This document shows positions 1 through 8,016 of a DNA stretch of 64,000 nt, piece by piece; position 1 is the first letter of the stretch, and every line of letters starts with the position of its first letter. Where the stretch lies: assembly GCF_009765355.1 (NCBI RefSeq), contig NZ_VTHK01000049.1, forward strand, positions 1 to 64,000, in the 5' to 3' direction. The notes beneath the pieces were generated by a model. That model saw only the letters and a program-made list of their open reading frames with translations. It had not been told where the DNA came from and ran no database searches. Source of the DNA: Amycolatopsis anabasis (lineage in GTDB: Bacteria; Actinomycetota; Actinomycetes; Mycobacteriales; Pseudonocardiaceae). The position numbers and the translations under genes were made by a program.

Positions 1-508
1 TCGGAGCGGTGGGCGCCCCCACCCACGGAACCGGCGACCACACCCAGCACCGACCCCCGTGACATCACTTCCGCCTCGTCCTGACGGCACCAGGAGCCGG
101 TGGCATCGGGCCGACCGATTCCGCCGAGGAGCACCCCTGCCGGTTCTGAGCAATCACCGCCTCCGCCGCCAGCGTGAAGCCCAGGAACGTACCCAAGGCG
201 GACACCCGCAAGGCAACCTTCCATATGCGAACAGGACGGGCCGGTTCGACAGGCGGACCGCGGCCTACTCAACGCGCTCTTCTACCGCTGTGCGGGACTC
301 GGCGGTGCGAACGTCCCGGCGGTATGGAATGCCGAATGGGAGCACGGTGGTGTGGTGGTCAGCTAGTCATTGGTTGCGAAGCTTGCACGCGTACCTGGCA
401 TGAAACCTTGGATCACAGCGGCAATATACGCCAGATTCGACCCGAGGTCGAGGGTGGCGGTAAGACGCACTAAATGTATGATGTCAATGGAAACTATGAG
501 GGCTTCTG
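1..508. other. Left-edge stretch with no convincing gene
   Basis: No frame here looks like a well-formed gene. The first bases read in frame to a TGA at 60-62 and could be the last codons of a gene beginning off the left edge. On the minus strand, 65-205 is a 46-codon frame from a GTG with a hydrophobic segment (ALGTFLGFTLAAEAVIA) followed by a Pro-rich basic tail. It could be the end of a lost membrane or secreted protein, but no good ribosome binding site precedes it. Confidence 0.4.
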
Positions 509-821
509 GTGACCGATTTACCTTACAGTATTTTTCCGCCGAATTTACCGCCGTACGCCTCCGAGCAGGTTTGAGGTTCGGTCGGTGCTGCTCGACCTCA
601 TTTCAGGTAGGCGAACACGCGAAGAGGTGGACGAATGGGCGGGCCGTTGGGTCTACGCCTCCGATCCTGGTGTGGATGACCAGATTATATCGAACGCCCT
701 GACCTCGCTCGCGGTTTGTGACCTGAAGACTTCACCCGACGGATACTTGCACGGCCCGGACGATTTCCGCGACTGGCTCCGTGATTTCGACGACGAACTT
801 GCGGGTCGAGACGATAATTAG
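509..821 (+). pseudogene. Small acidic protein split by a +1 frameshift at GTT-TGA
   Basis: A GTG at 509 follows a good ribosome binding site (GAGGG, 498-502) and opens a frame beginning MTDLPYSIFPPNLPPYASEQV, which meets TGA at 572-574. One base later the +1 frame reads EVRSVLLDLISGRRTREE and on through a conserved-looking acidic protein to 821 (ending RDWLRDFDDELAGRDDN). Together the two parts give about 104 residues with coherent composition, so I read them as one gene broken by a single-base insertion, or one read by +1 frameshifting at GTT-TGA, which resembles the CTT-TGA site of prfB. No strong Shine-Dalgarno sits at the spacing prfB uses. The protein resembles small hypothetical actinomycete proteins; a role as an immunity protein for a nearby toxin is only a guess. 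Confidence 0.5.
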
Positions 822-1261
822 TTTTTGACCGAATTCGCTGCGTGGAGAAGGTATAGTTCGACTGGGTAGATAATGAGAGTGTGGATCACGCTCACGGTTG
901 CAGTGCTTACGATAAATCATGGAAACAACTAATACTTAGCTGGAGCGTGGCTCGACTTGGGCAACGGCATTGTTGTGCCCACAGACAACAACCCCTACGG
1001 CACCCGTAACAACCCAGATCGCTACCTTCACCACCCGCCCAGCTCGCCGTGAACCCTCCGCCGATGGGTGACGCGGGGCGCGAGCTGGTTGATGCCCGCG
1101 GCGTGTCGACCGGCTGGCGCGGCTTGTGGTGGCGGGATCGGCACCGAATTACGAGACGATCATGACTAAACACGCCGCTCAAGTTCCGTCGAGGAGGCTC
1201 GGCAAGCTTGATTTGACATGACACGCGAGTTCTCCTTCGCAGGAAACGGCGCCAGCATAGC
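822..1261. other. Intergenic stretch with a coding-like remnant at 933-1052
   Basis: Most of this stretch is not recognisable. At 933-1052 the plus strand carries a frame ending at TGA 1050-1052 whose translation (WLDLGNGIVVPTDNNPYGT, then NPDRYLHHPP) looks protein-like but lacks a start. The same frame upstream of its TAA (930-932) begins with an ATG at 873 and reads a short hydrophobic peptide, so this may be a small gene with an in-frame stop or the 3' remnant of a lost exported protein. Confidence 0.35.
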
Positions 1262-1510
1262 TCACTGGAAGAATCGAACACCGCGATCCAGACACAAAGG
1301 CATTATCACTACGCCCGAAGTTCGCGGCGGCCTCAGGGTTGGGAATCGAACTGGCTGTGAGAACGCAACCTGATTATCACCGCAGCCAACCCGGGCCGCG
1401 AGTGGTGACCCGTTGATAGTTTCAAGAAACAGGTCGGCACACCACCGCGGCTCCGGGTAGTTGAGGCTCGTGAACAGGGTCAAGGTGTCAAGTGTCACGC
1501 CACCGTTCAT
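1262..1510 (-). CDS. Small Cys-containing protein or C-terminal fragment of a secreted protein
   Basis: An 82-residue frame from ATG 1510 reads through motifs PRWCADLF, ARVGCGDN and MPLCLD. Three spaced cysteines and alternating hydrophobic strands resemble the C-terminal domain of small secreted actinomycete proteins. No signal peptide is present and the only ribosome-binding-like AAGG is too far away, so it is probably the tail of a gene whose front has been lost. It lies 31 bp downstream of, and on the same strand as, the pseudo-protease gene, so it may be read from that transcript. Function unknown. Confidence 0.35.
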   Translation of the reverse strand: MNGGVTLDTLTLFTSLNYPEPRWCADLFLETINGSPLAARVGCGDNQVAFSQPVRFPTLRPPRTSGVVIMPLCLDRGVRFFQ

Positions 1511-1541
1511 GACAAAAGGCGCCTTGGGTCCAGGCCCCGTT

Positions 1542-3515
1542 CTATGTGATGAGGCGGCAGGTGTCGGGGGCGGCGGTGATGTTGTGGAGGCTGTACCAGC
1601 CTTGTCCGATGAGTTTGCCTTGGTTGCGGCCGGTTGGGGCCCAGCTGTCACTGGCCGGCAGGTATCGGTACCACAGCAGGCCGCCGTTCTCGGCGGGATA
1701 GGAGCCGTAGAGGATGTCTCCGCCGACCGACATCAGTGAGTTGAACGTGCTCCATCCGGTGCCGCTGGGTTTGGCTTGCTGGGTCCATTCGCCGGCGGTG
1801 GCGTCGTAGACGTGGCGGAACAGTTCCCCTGCGGGCGTGCGGGTGTAGAGCACGCCGTCGCCCGCGGCGACGATGAGGTCGTATTTGTTCCAGCCGGCGC
1901 CGAGGACGCGGGTGGGCTCCCATGTCTTTTTCGCGGGGTCGTAGAAATGCCGGTACAGTTTACCGTCGGGGTTGATGGTGTAGAGGGCGCCCGCGCTGTC
2001 GACGGTGATCTGGTTGCGGTGAGCGGGGCTGGTGTAGCGCTCCCAGCCGTGGTTGACGACCTCGTAGTACTGGTTGCCGAATTTCTCCCATTGGTCGTTG
2101 CCGAGATGGTGGAAGCGGCGTAGCTCACCGTTTGCGTTGGCTTGGTACAGGGTGCCGCCGGGGCCTGCGATGGCGCGGGTGCCGAGCCAGCCGGAGCCGA
2201 TTTCCCGGCCGTTGCCGTTGCTCCAGGAGAAGCCGCCGTTTCGGGGGTCGGTGTGCTCGTACAACCACAGGCTTCCGTTGTCCCGGGTGGTGAACACCGG
2301 CGCCGAGGGTTTGCACACGATGGCCAGGTCCGGCACGGTGCGGCGGATCCAGTCACCGATGTTGTCGGCGCGGGCTTCGGTCGCACCTCCCCGGGTGCGG
2401 TCTTCTGCGATGCAGCCGCCCTGCCGGGACGTGCTGGTCACCGCGACCAACTCCACCTGCCCGCCGAATCCGCGTAGCGCGGGGGCGCCGGAGTCGCCTT
2501 TGCAGGGGTCGGTGTCAGCGGGGTTCCTCGTGGTGATCGCGACCGTGGTGGAGGTGGTCTTGCCGGTGGTGAAGGGCGTGGCGTGTGGTTGGCCGGGGAC
2601 CCATTCGGTCGCGGTCCGGCCATACCCCGCCACCCGCAGCACCTCTCCGGGCCGGGGTGCGGTGCGGGCGATCGCTACTGGGGAGATCCCGTGCACCGGG
2701 CGGGCGAGCTTGGCCAGCACCAGGTCGCGGTCCTCCCGCGGGGCGAGTTCGGTGATGTCGATGACTCGTGCCTCATCGTTCTGGGCGAGGTCGGCGCGCC
2801 CGAGGGTGGCGGTCGACTTCCGCGGGGGTGCGCCGGCGGGGATGGTGAACGTTTGCCGCGGGTCTGGGGCGAAGCAGCGTGCGGAGGTGGCGATCCATTG
2901 GGGGTCGATCAGGGCGCCGGTGCAGGATCGGCCGTCGATGCCGGGGCTGCCGATGTCGACCTTCGCGAGGAAGGAGTCGGCGCTGCTGGGGTTTGGGTTG
3001 GGCGGAGGCGGTGGCGCGCCGGTGGCCTTGATCTCGACCAGGGTGGCCGGGCCGTCGGCGGGTTTGGCCGCTTCACCGAGTTTGGTCCACTTCTCCTTGG
3101 CGATCGGGACGGTTTCGGAGCGTCCCTTGGTGACCAGGGTGACTTCGATGTCGTGGTCGTCGCCCTTGGCGAGGAAGGTTTCGGGTAGTTCCAGGCTCAG
3201 GTAGCCACGGGGGCCGGTGATCGCGAAGCAGAACGTGGTGTTCTTGCTGGTGTTGACCTTCATCACGTCAGTGCGGTCACCGCAGTCGACGAGGAGGATG
3301 TTGCCGTCGCCGGTCTTGAGGCGGATCCCGCGGTCGGCGTAAATCTGGTCCGCGTTGGGGTATGCGTAGTCCTCCACCGGTGGGTCCTGCTCCGCAGGAG
3401 AGGCGAGGGTGGGGTTCACGGTCACGAGACCACTACCGGTAACCAGGACCGCGCTCACCACGGCCCCGAGGGTCGGCAGCCGGTACCACATTCGCACCAA
3501 GAATCTCCTAATCAT
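1542..3515 (-). CDS. Exported trypsin-like pseudo-protease with C-terminal tachylectin-like propeller
   Basis: The start at 3515 (MIRRFLVRMWYRLP) follows AGGG at good spacing and gives a 657-residue protein with a Sec signal (about residues 1-39); an upstream in-frame GTG would put 30 non-signal residues in front. An N-terminal domain with two cysteines (about 45-165) and a Pro-rich linker lead to an S1 chymotrypsin-fold domain (about 170-390). The usual TAAHC motif reads TSARC, so the catalytic His is Arg213. The Asp (Asp264, RDLVLAKL) and Ser (Ser342, GDSGAP) regions are kept. Residues about 400-657 form repeats of the type GW...LY...G.L.R..YD, as in five-bladed tachylectin-2 sugar-binding propellers. 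I infer a secreted binding protein rather than a working protease. It is divergent from the ALF-repeat gene, with a shared intergenic region holding an 11-bp inverted repeat. Confidence 0.85.
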   Translation of the reverse strand: MIRRFLVRMWYRLPTLGAVVSAVLVTGSGLVTVNPTLASPAEQDPPVEDYAYPNADQIYADRGIRLKTGDGNILLVDCGDRTDVMKVNTSKNTTFCFAITGPRGYLSLELPETFLAKGDDHDIEVTLVTKGRSETVPIAKEKWTKLGEAAKPADGPATLVEIKATGAPPPPPNPNPSSADSFLAKVDIGSPGIDGRSCTGALIDPQWIATSARCFAPDPRQTFTIPAGAPPRKSTATLGRADLAQNDEARVIDITELAPREDRDLVLAKLARPVHGISPVAIARTAPRPGEVLRVAGYGRTATEWVPGQPHATPFTTGKTTSTTVAITTRNPADTDPCKGDSGAPALRGFGGQVELVAVTSTSRQGGCIAEDRTRGGATEARADNIGDWIRRTVPDLAIVCKPSAPVFTTRDNGSLWLYEHTDPRNGGFSWSNGNGREIGSGWLGTRAIAGPGGTLYQANANGELRRFHHLGNDQWEKFGNQYYEVVNHGWERYTSPAHRNQITVDSAGALYTINPDGKLYRHFYDPAKKTWEPTRVLGAGWNKYDLIVAAGDGVLYTRTPAGELFRHVYDATAGEWTQQAKPSGTGWSTFNSLMSVGGDILYGSYPAENGGLLWYRYLPASDSWAPTGRNQGKLIGQGWYSLHNITAAPDTCRLIT

Positions 3516-3968
3516 GTCAAGCCCTACCGGCGGATCTGGTTCACCGGCCATGGCTGGCGGGTGCGCCGTGTGATCCTTTGCGACACCCTCATGCCCGCGT
3601 CCCATTCAGCGCGGGCGAACCAGAACATTAAATACCGACCCAGCACGTGACAATGTTGAACCGTTGATTATCCGAGTCAACATTGTCGCCACCGAGGAGA
3701 TTCCGGTGTTCAATCGTTGTCCACGTCGTCGAACGCGACGATGGAGTGTTACTCAACACATCGGCACGGCCAGGATATTCTCGTCCGACACCGCGAGTGG
3801 CGAACGGTTTAAGAATGTTGTTATAGTGCCGCAGGTCTCGCATATGCCCTCGTTGCAAATACTCTTTCAAGCTTCGAAAGTCCTGCCACCGCTGCCTTGG
3901 CGGCTGATAGGCGCCTGCGAGATTTGTCCATAGGACGCGCTGTCCGCGTCGACCGGAGGGGATTCTGT
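3516..3968. other. Divergent intergenic region between the two large exported-protein genes
   Basis: This 453-bp stretch separates two divergently transcribed exported-protein genes and should hold both promoters. Its GC content is visibly lower than that of the flanking genes. Beyond the inverted repeat at 3649-3687, the only promoter-like element I see is TATAGT at 3822-3827, without a convincing -35 partner. No gene is supported here. Confidence 0.5.
3649..3687. promoter_or_regulatory. 11-bp perfect inverted repeat between divergent genes
   Basis: GACAATGTTGA (3649-3659) is repeated perfectly in inverted orientation as TCAACATTGTC (3677-3687) with a 17-nt spacer. It is 134 bp upstream of the pseudo-protease start and about 280 bp upstream of the ALF-protein start. 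The position suits a shared operator; a hairpin in the 5' leader of the minus-strand transcript is the alternative. Confidence 0.45.
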
Positions 3969-6900
3969 ATGAGATTGACGAGATGGGTGTCGTCTGCTGG
4001 CCGGAGGAGACGTGCCGTACTGGCCGTGGCTGCGATGACCGCGGTGGTAGTGGGCGTCTCGGAGATGCCACTGGCGACCGCGGCCGCCGCTACGACCATC
4101 TCCGTGTCCGGCACGGGCACGGTTGTGACATTCGAATTCCCGTCGCCTGCCAGTGATCGTGCGGGGGTGGTGCGGTTGATGACCAGCGGCGGGCCGGCGA
4201 CCGCGCGCGCGGCAGAGGCGGCGTTGGTGGGATCGGATGCTGATCTGGCGGAGTTCTTGCGCGCGGGGCAGTACACTGCGGCGGACAGTGACGTGCGGTT
4301 CCGCACCGCGCAGTTGCTGGATGTGGGAGGCCGCAAGCTGGCGGAGGCGGTCCAGAAGGCGTTGGACGGCTCGGTGGAAGCCCAACGGACGTTCCTGAAA
4401 TCGGGGTGGCAGAGGCCGTGGGAGGCTGATCTGCGTCTGCGGGTCGCGCAATCCCTGGGTGCGGGCCGTAAGGTCACCGAGGCCGCCCAGCAAGCACTGG
4501 ATGCCGGTACCGCCGAGGCACTGCAGGATTTTCTGGCGAAAGGCCAGTATGTGGCGCGGCAGGCCGACGACCGGATGCGGGTGGCCAGCCTGCTGGGCTC
4601 CGGCGGCCCGCAACTGGAACGAGCGGTTCAGGAGGCGCTCGACGCCGGGACCTGGGGCGCGTTACGGGAATTCCTGGACACCGGGCAGAACCTGGCCAGG
4701 GCGCGCGATCGGGAAACCCTGACCGTCGCGGAGTTGGCCGGCCAGGCCGAGCGCGCGGGCCAGGAAGCCGCTGCCCAGACCAAGGCCGCTGAAGAAGCCG
4801 CCGAACGGGCGGTGACCGCTACCCGCGTGGCGAAGGAAGCCGCCGAACGCGCGGCCCGGGAAACCCAGGAAGCGCAGAATTCCGCTGGGCGCGCCGCCGA
4901 AGCGGCCGGACGCGCGGCCGACGCAGCCACCGGCGCCGCGAGAGCCGCCCAGACCGCGATGGCCGCCGCCGGGCAGGCCACCGCGGCCGCACGAGTGGCC
5001 GCGACCGCGGCGTCACGGGCGGCGGCCGCCGCCTCCGCCGCCGGTGGGGCCGCCGCCCGCGCGCACACGGCGGCTTCAGCGGCAGCCCGCGACGCGGGAC
5101 AGTCCGCGGCGGCGCGCCGCGCCGCCATCGACGCCCGGAACGCCGCCGCCGGCGCCCGCAACGCCGCCCAGGCCGCCGGACACGCCAGCACCGCCGCTAC
5201 CCAGGCCGGGGCCGCGGCACGTGCCGCCAGCGGTGCCGGCGTCAACGCCGCCGCGGCGGCCGCGGCCGCCGCGCAGGCAGGCGACCACGCCAAGACCGCC
5301 GGTTCCCAGGCCCGCATCGCGGCCAACGCCGCCGCCAGCGCACGCCGCGCGGCCACGATGGCCACCCGCGCGGCCAACGCCGCCGAAGCGCTCGCCGCCC
5401 AGTCCGCCCAGGCCGCCGCGCAGGCTCAGGACGCGGCCAACCAGGCCGCCACCCATGCCGACAACGCGGCCGCAGCCGCGGACCAGGCCGCCGAAGCCGC
5501 AGGCCAGGCCGCCGAAGCCGCCAACCAAGCCACCACACACGCCAGGAACGCGATCGCGGCCGCCGACACCGCCGCCGCGGCGGCGAACCAGGCTGGCCAA
5601 GTCGAGGAAACCGCCCGCAGGACCGAAGCCGAACAGTTGCGCGCCCGCGCCGACCAAGCCGCCCACGCCGCCGAGGACCTGCGCACCGCGCAGGACAACC
5701 AGCAGGCCGACGCCGCCTGGGACGCCGCCGAACAAACCCGCGTCGACCAGGACACCGAGCGGCTGCTCACCGCAGCGGCCGCACCGGACGCCACCCCCGG
5801 CACCGTGGTGACCCACGGTCGCAAGGCCGCGGCCCGGCTGGTCACCACCGGCGGCCCCTGGACCCGGGCCGCCGCCGAGCAAGCATTGGCCGGCTCCGAA
5901 TCCGAGGTCACCGAGTTCGTCCGGACCCGCCGCGCGATAGCCGCCGAACAAGACGACCGCGCCCGAGCCCGCTACCTCGCCGACTCCACCGACAAACCCG
6001 CGCTGAAGGCCGCCGCCGAGAAAGCCCTGGCCGGTGGCCACAGCGAGGTGCGGGAATTCCTGCGCACCCAGAACTACGACGGCAAGGCCGCCGACAACAA
6101 GTTCCGCATCGCGCAACTCCTGGGCACCGGACGTCCGGCCACTGAACGCGCCGCCCAAGCCGCGCTCGACGGCACCGACGACGATCGCCAGGCCTTCCTC
6201 GACCATGGACTGCCCACCGCGGCCGCCGCTGATGACCGCTTCCAGATCGCGCAACTGCTCGGCAACGACGGAGCCGAACTCGAAGCCGCCGGTCAGATCG
6301 CCCTGTCCGGGCCGACCTGGTTCGCTCGAGCGTTTCTCCAGGTCGGGCAGCACAACGCCCGGCGCCGCGATCAGAACACCGCAGCCCACGTCGCCGGGGT
6401 CCGCACCCTGGTGGCCCAAGCCGCCGAAGCCGCCACGAACGCGCGCGCGGATGCCGCCCGCGCCGCCGAAGCCGCCGCGACCGCCCGAGGCGCCGCCGCC
6501 GAAGCCAGCGGCTACGCGAACCAAGCCAGGGCCTCGGCCGACCAAGCTCGCGGTTACGCCACCCAAGCCCAGCAATCCGCCCACCAGGCCCAGGAGTCAG
6601 CCGAACACGCCGCGCGTTCGGCGGCCATCGCACGCCAAGCCGAGGCCACCGCTCTCCGGAGCGCCCGCGCCGCCGCCGGCTCCGCACGCCAGGCCAACGC
6701 CTCCGCGGCTCGTGCCAGCAGCGCCGCACGAGCCGCCAACGCCTCCGCCGCGTCCGCCTACGCCTCCGCCATCGCCGCCGGGAAAAACGCCGCCCAGGCA
6801 GCACAGGCCGCCACCCAAGCCCTCCAGCACGCCATCACCAACCCACCCGCCCCGCAACCCGGTGGCGGTGGAAGCACCAGCGGCGGCTACGGCGGTGCGG

Positions 6901-7220
6901 GCCCCACACCGGATGGATGCCAGCGAGGCAATCGCCCAGGCGCCGACTGGGTCACCCACCTGCTCTGCGGCCCCGGCATGACCACCAACACCGACTGCAA
7001 CATCCCCCTCAACCTAGGATGCCGCTACCTGAAGGACACCCTCCTCACGCCAGACAAGAAACCCGAAGAGCCATACTGGACACAATCCCGGCTCTGCAGC
7101 TTGGGTGCGTGGGGCACCGGCGCTGGCGTGGCCGGGCTCGGGTTACTCATTCCGGGTGCTCAAATATTCATCGGCAGTATGGGGCTCGGGGTGGGGCTTG
7201 CCAGCGTCTTCGTCTGTTAG
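3969..7220 (+). CDS. ALF-repeat, alanine-rich coiled-coil exported protein with Cys-rich glycine-zipper C-terminus
   Basis: The ATG at 3969 follows GGAGGGG with 7-nt spacing; the protein has 1083 residues. A basic, hydrophobic signal peptide (about 1-43) precedes two blocks of short ALF-type repeats (about 63-245 and 612-800; units like ALxGxxxxxxxFLxxGQxxAxxxDxRxRxAQLL). Each block is followed by a very Ala-rich helical region with likely coiled coil (about 248-610 and 800-957). A Gly-rich linker (about 960-972) then leads to a distinct ~110-residue tail. The tail holds six cysteines; I found none in the rest of the mature protein. It ends in a hydrophobic glycine-zipper stretch (LGAWGTGAGVAGLGLL... 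to VFVC). ALF repeats are known from actinobacterial polymorphic-toxin-like proteins, where the C-terminus is the variable effector. A pore-forming or membrane-active tail is my inference. A small membrane protein follows directly. Confidence 0.8.
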   Translation: MRLTRWVSSAGRRRRAVLAVAAMTAVVVGVSEMPLATAAAATTISVSGTGTVVTFEFPSPASDRAGVVRLMTSGGPATARAAEAALVGSDADLAEFLRAGQYTAADSDVRFRTAQLLDVGGRKLAEAVQKALDGSVEAQRTFLKSGWQRPWEADLRLRVAQSLGAGRKVTEAAQQALDAGTAEALQDFLAKGQYVARQADDRMRVASLLGSGGPQLERAVQEALDAGTWGALREFLDTGQNLARARDRETLTVAELAGQAERAGQEAAAQTKAAEEAAERAVTATRVAKEAAERAARETQEAQNSAGRAAEAAGRAADAATGAARAAQTAMAAAGQATAAARVAATAASRAAAAASAAGGAAARAHTAASAAARDAGQSAAARRAAIDARNAAAGARNAAQAAGHASTAATQAGAAARAASGAGVNAAAAAAAAAQAGDHAKTAGSQARIAANAAASARRAATMATRAANAAEALAAQSAQAAAQAQDAANQAATHADNAAAAADQAAEAAGQAAEAANQATTHARNAIAAADTAAAAANQAGQVEETARRTEAEQLRARADQAAHAAEDLRTAQDNQQADAAWDAAEQTRVDQDTERLLTAAAAPDATPGTVVTHGRKAAARLVTTGGPWTRAAAEQALAGSESEVTEFVRTRRAIAAEQDDRARARYLADSTDKPALKAAAEKALAGGHSEVREFLRTQNYDGKAADNKFRIAQLLGTGRPATERAAQAALDGTDDDRQAFLDHGLPTAAAADDRFQIAQLLGNDGAELEAAGQIALSGPTWFARAFLQVGQHNARRRDQNTAAHVAGVRTLVAQAAEAATNARADAARAAEAAATARGAAAEASGYANQARASADQARGYATQAQQSAHQAQESAEHAARSAAIARQAEATALRSARAAAGSARQANASAARASSAARAANASAASAYASAIAAGKNAAQAAQAATQALQHAITNPPAPQPGGGGSTSGGYGGAGPTPDGCQRGNRPGADWVTHLLCGPGMTTNTDCNIPLNLGCRYLKDTLLTPDKKPEEPYWTQSRLCSLGAWGTGAGVAGLGLLIPGAQIFIGSMGLGVGLASVFVC

Positions 7221-7240
7221 TCAGCGTGAACGAGGTAGTT

Positions 7241-7483
7241 ATGGGCAACAAGCAGGAACGGTTCGACCGACATGTGCGACGCGAACCGGTCAACTGGAAA
7301 GAGACTGCAAGCCACGGTGTGCTGATCATCCTTGTATTCACAACCGGGTTTCTGTCGAGCGTCGAAATATATCCCCCTGCGTTCGGAATACCGCTCTTGG
7401 TTGTGCTGGTCATGCTCTGGATATATGTAGCATCTTACTGGCGAAGAAAACGTGCACTAAATAAGAAGGAGAAAAACAAATAA
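7241..7483 (+). CDS. Small two-helix membrane protein, candidate immunity protein
   Basis: The ATG at 7241 is preceded by GAGG about 5 nt away and lies only 20 bp after the ALF-repeat gene, so the two are probably co-transcribed. The 80-residue product has a charged N-terminus, two hydrophobic helices (around GVLIILVFTTGFLSS and IPLLVVLVMLWIYVAS) and a very basic tail (WRRKRALNKKEKNK), predicting an inner-membrane hairpin with both ends in the cytoplasm. Base composition is clearly more AT-rich than the flanking core genome. I do not recognise the family. Its size, topology and position behind a toxin-like C-terminus suggest an immunity protein against a membrane-active effector; this is inference from context. 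Confidence 0.6.
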   Translation: MGNKQERFDRHVRREPVNWKETASHGVLIILVFTTGFLSSVEIYPPAFGIPLLVVLVMLWIYVASYWRRKRALNKKEKNK

Positions 7484-7499
7484 ACACGCAAATGCGTGT
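7484..7499 (+). terminator. Short hairpin just after the small membrane protein gene
   Basis: ACACGC-AAAT-GCGTGT forms a compact 6-bp stem directly behind the stop codon of the membrane-protein gene. There is no clear T-run, so termination is plausible but unproven. Confidence 0.35.
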
Positions 7500-8016
7500 G
7501 TATGTACCTTTCTGGGTTAGTCGACCAAGTGTGACTTCGGAAAGGGCTGGGGGCGCTTGGCTGCGGTATTCGTTGAAATTAGTTGGTACTACATGGAGTA
7601 CGACATGTCTTCGCTGTAGTGTGGTCCGACGCTCCACACCTGGATTCTGGTGAACGATCCGGACGGGACAGTCTCCGTGCTGTCAGGAATCACGGCGTTG
7701 TGGTGTGGGTGACTCAGGTGGTCTGGGCTGTCTCCGGACTACCTGAGTCACCTGCCGATGGGGACCGCTGAACCTGCGAAGTCTCGGAGGAATAGCAGGT
7801 TCTCGAACAGCCCGACCGGAGTGTCAGCTGTCGGGTTGCTGTGGGTTGCGTGTCCGAGCTACAGGGCAAGCTCACAGGGGGTGGGGGAGTGGTGGCGTTT
7901 CTGGCCTGGAGTGTTGTGGGGTGAACACATACCGCTTGTTCTCTGTCGGCATTGAGCGTTCATGGTTCAGCCCGGTCACCGGTGGCCGGATGGAGTCCAT
8001 GGTGGAGGAGATCGGT
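7500..8016. other. Non-coding or decayed stretch upstream of the recombinase relic
   Basis: No intact gene is visible. A plus-strand frame after a TAG near 7518 reads a protein-like tail (LAAVFVEISWYYMEYDMSSL) to a TAG near 7617 without a start codon, probably a 3' gene remnant. The rest contains the long hairpin at 7708-7752 and the leader of the recombinase relic. Confidence 0.4.
7708..7752. repeat. Long palindromic hairpin, about 20 bp stem and 5-nt loop
   Basis: GGTGACTCAGGT (7708-7719) pairs perfectly with ACCTGAGTCACC (7741-7752), and the inner bases continue the stem with three G-U wobbles to a loop of about 5 nt around CTGTC. The whole 45-nt element folds on itself. It sits alone between gene remnants, so it could be a terminator, the end of a mobile element or a small palindromic repeat. 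No T-run follows. Confidence 0.6.

Noticed and set aside
59..473. Two overlapping plus-strand frames at the left edge
   Set aside because: Arg/Thr/Ser-rich translations without domain, ribosome binding site or codon bias.
825..857. TTGACC and TATAGT as a possible promoter
   Set aside because: Spacing of 21 bp is too long for a normal sigma-70 promoter, and no credible gene follows.
1265..1335. tRNA-like look (GAATCGAAC followed by arm-like segments) on the minus strand
   Set aside because: Arms do not pair into acceptor and T stems, and the stretch reads well as protein on the same strand (end of the 82-codon frame).
4628..6804. Several long antisense frames across the ALF-repeat gene
   Set aside because: Repetitive GCC/GCG codons keep all frames open; none has a sensible start, signal or domain.
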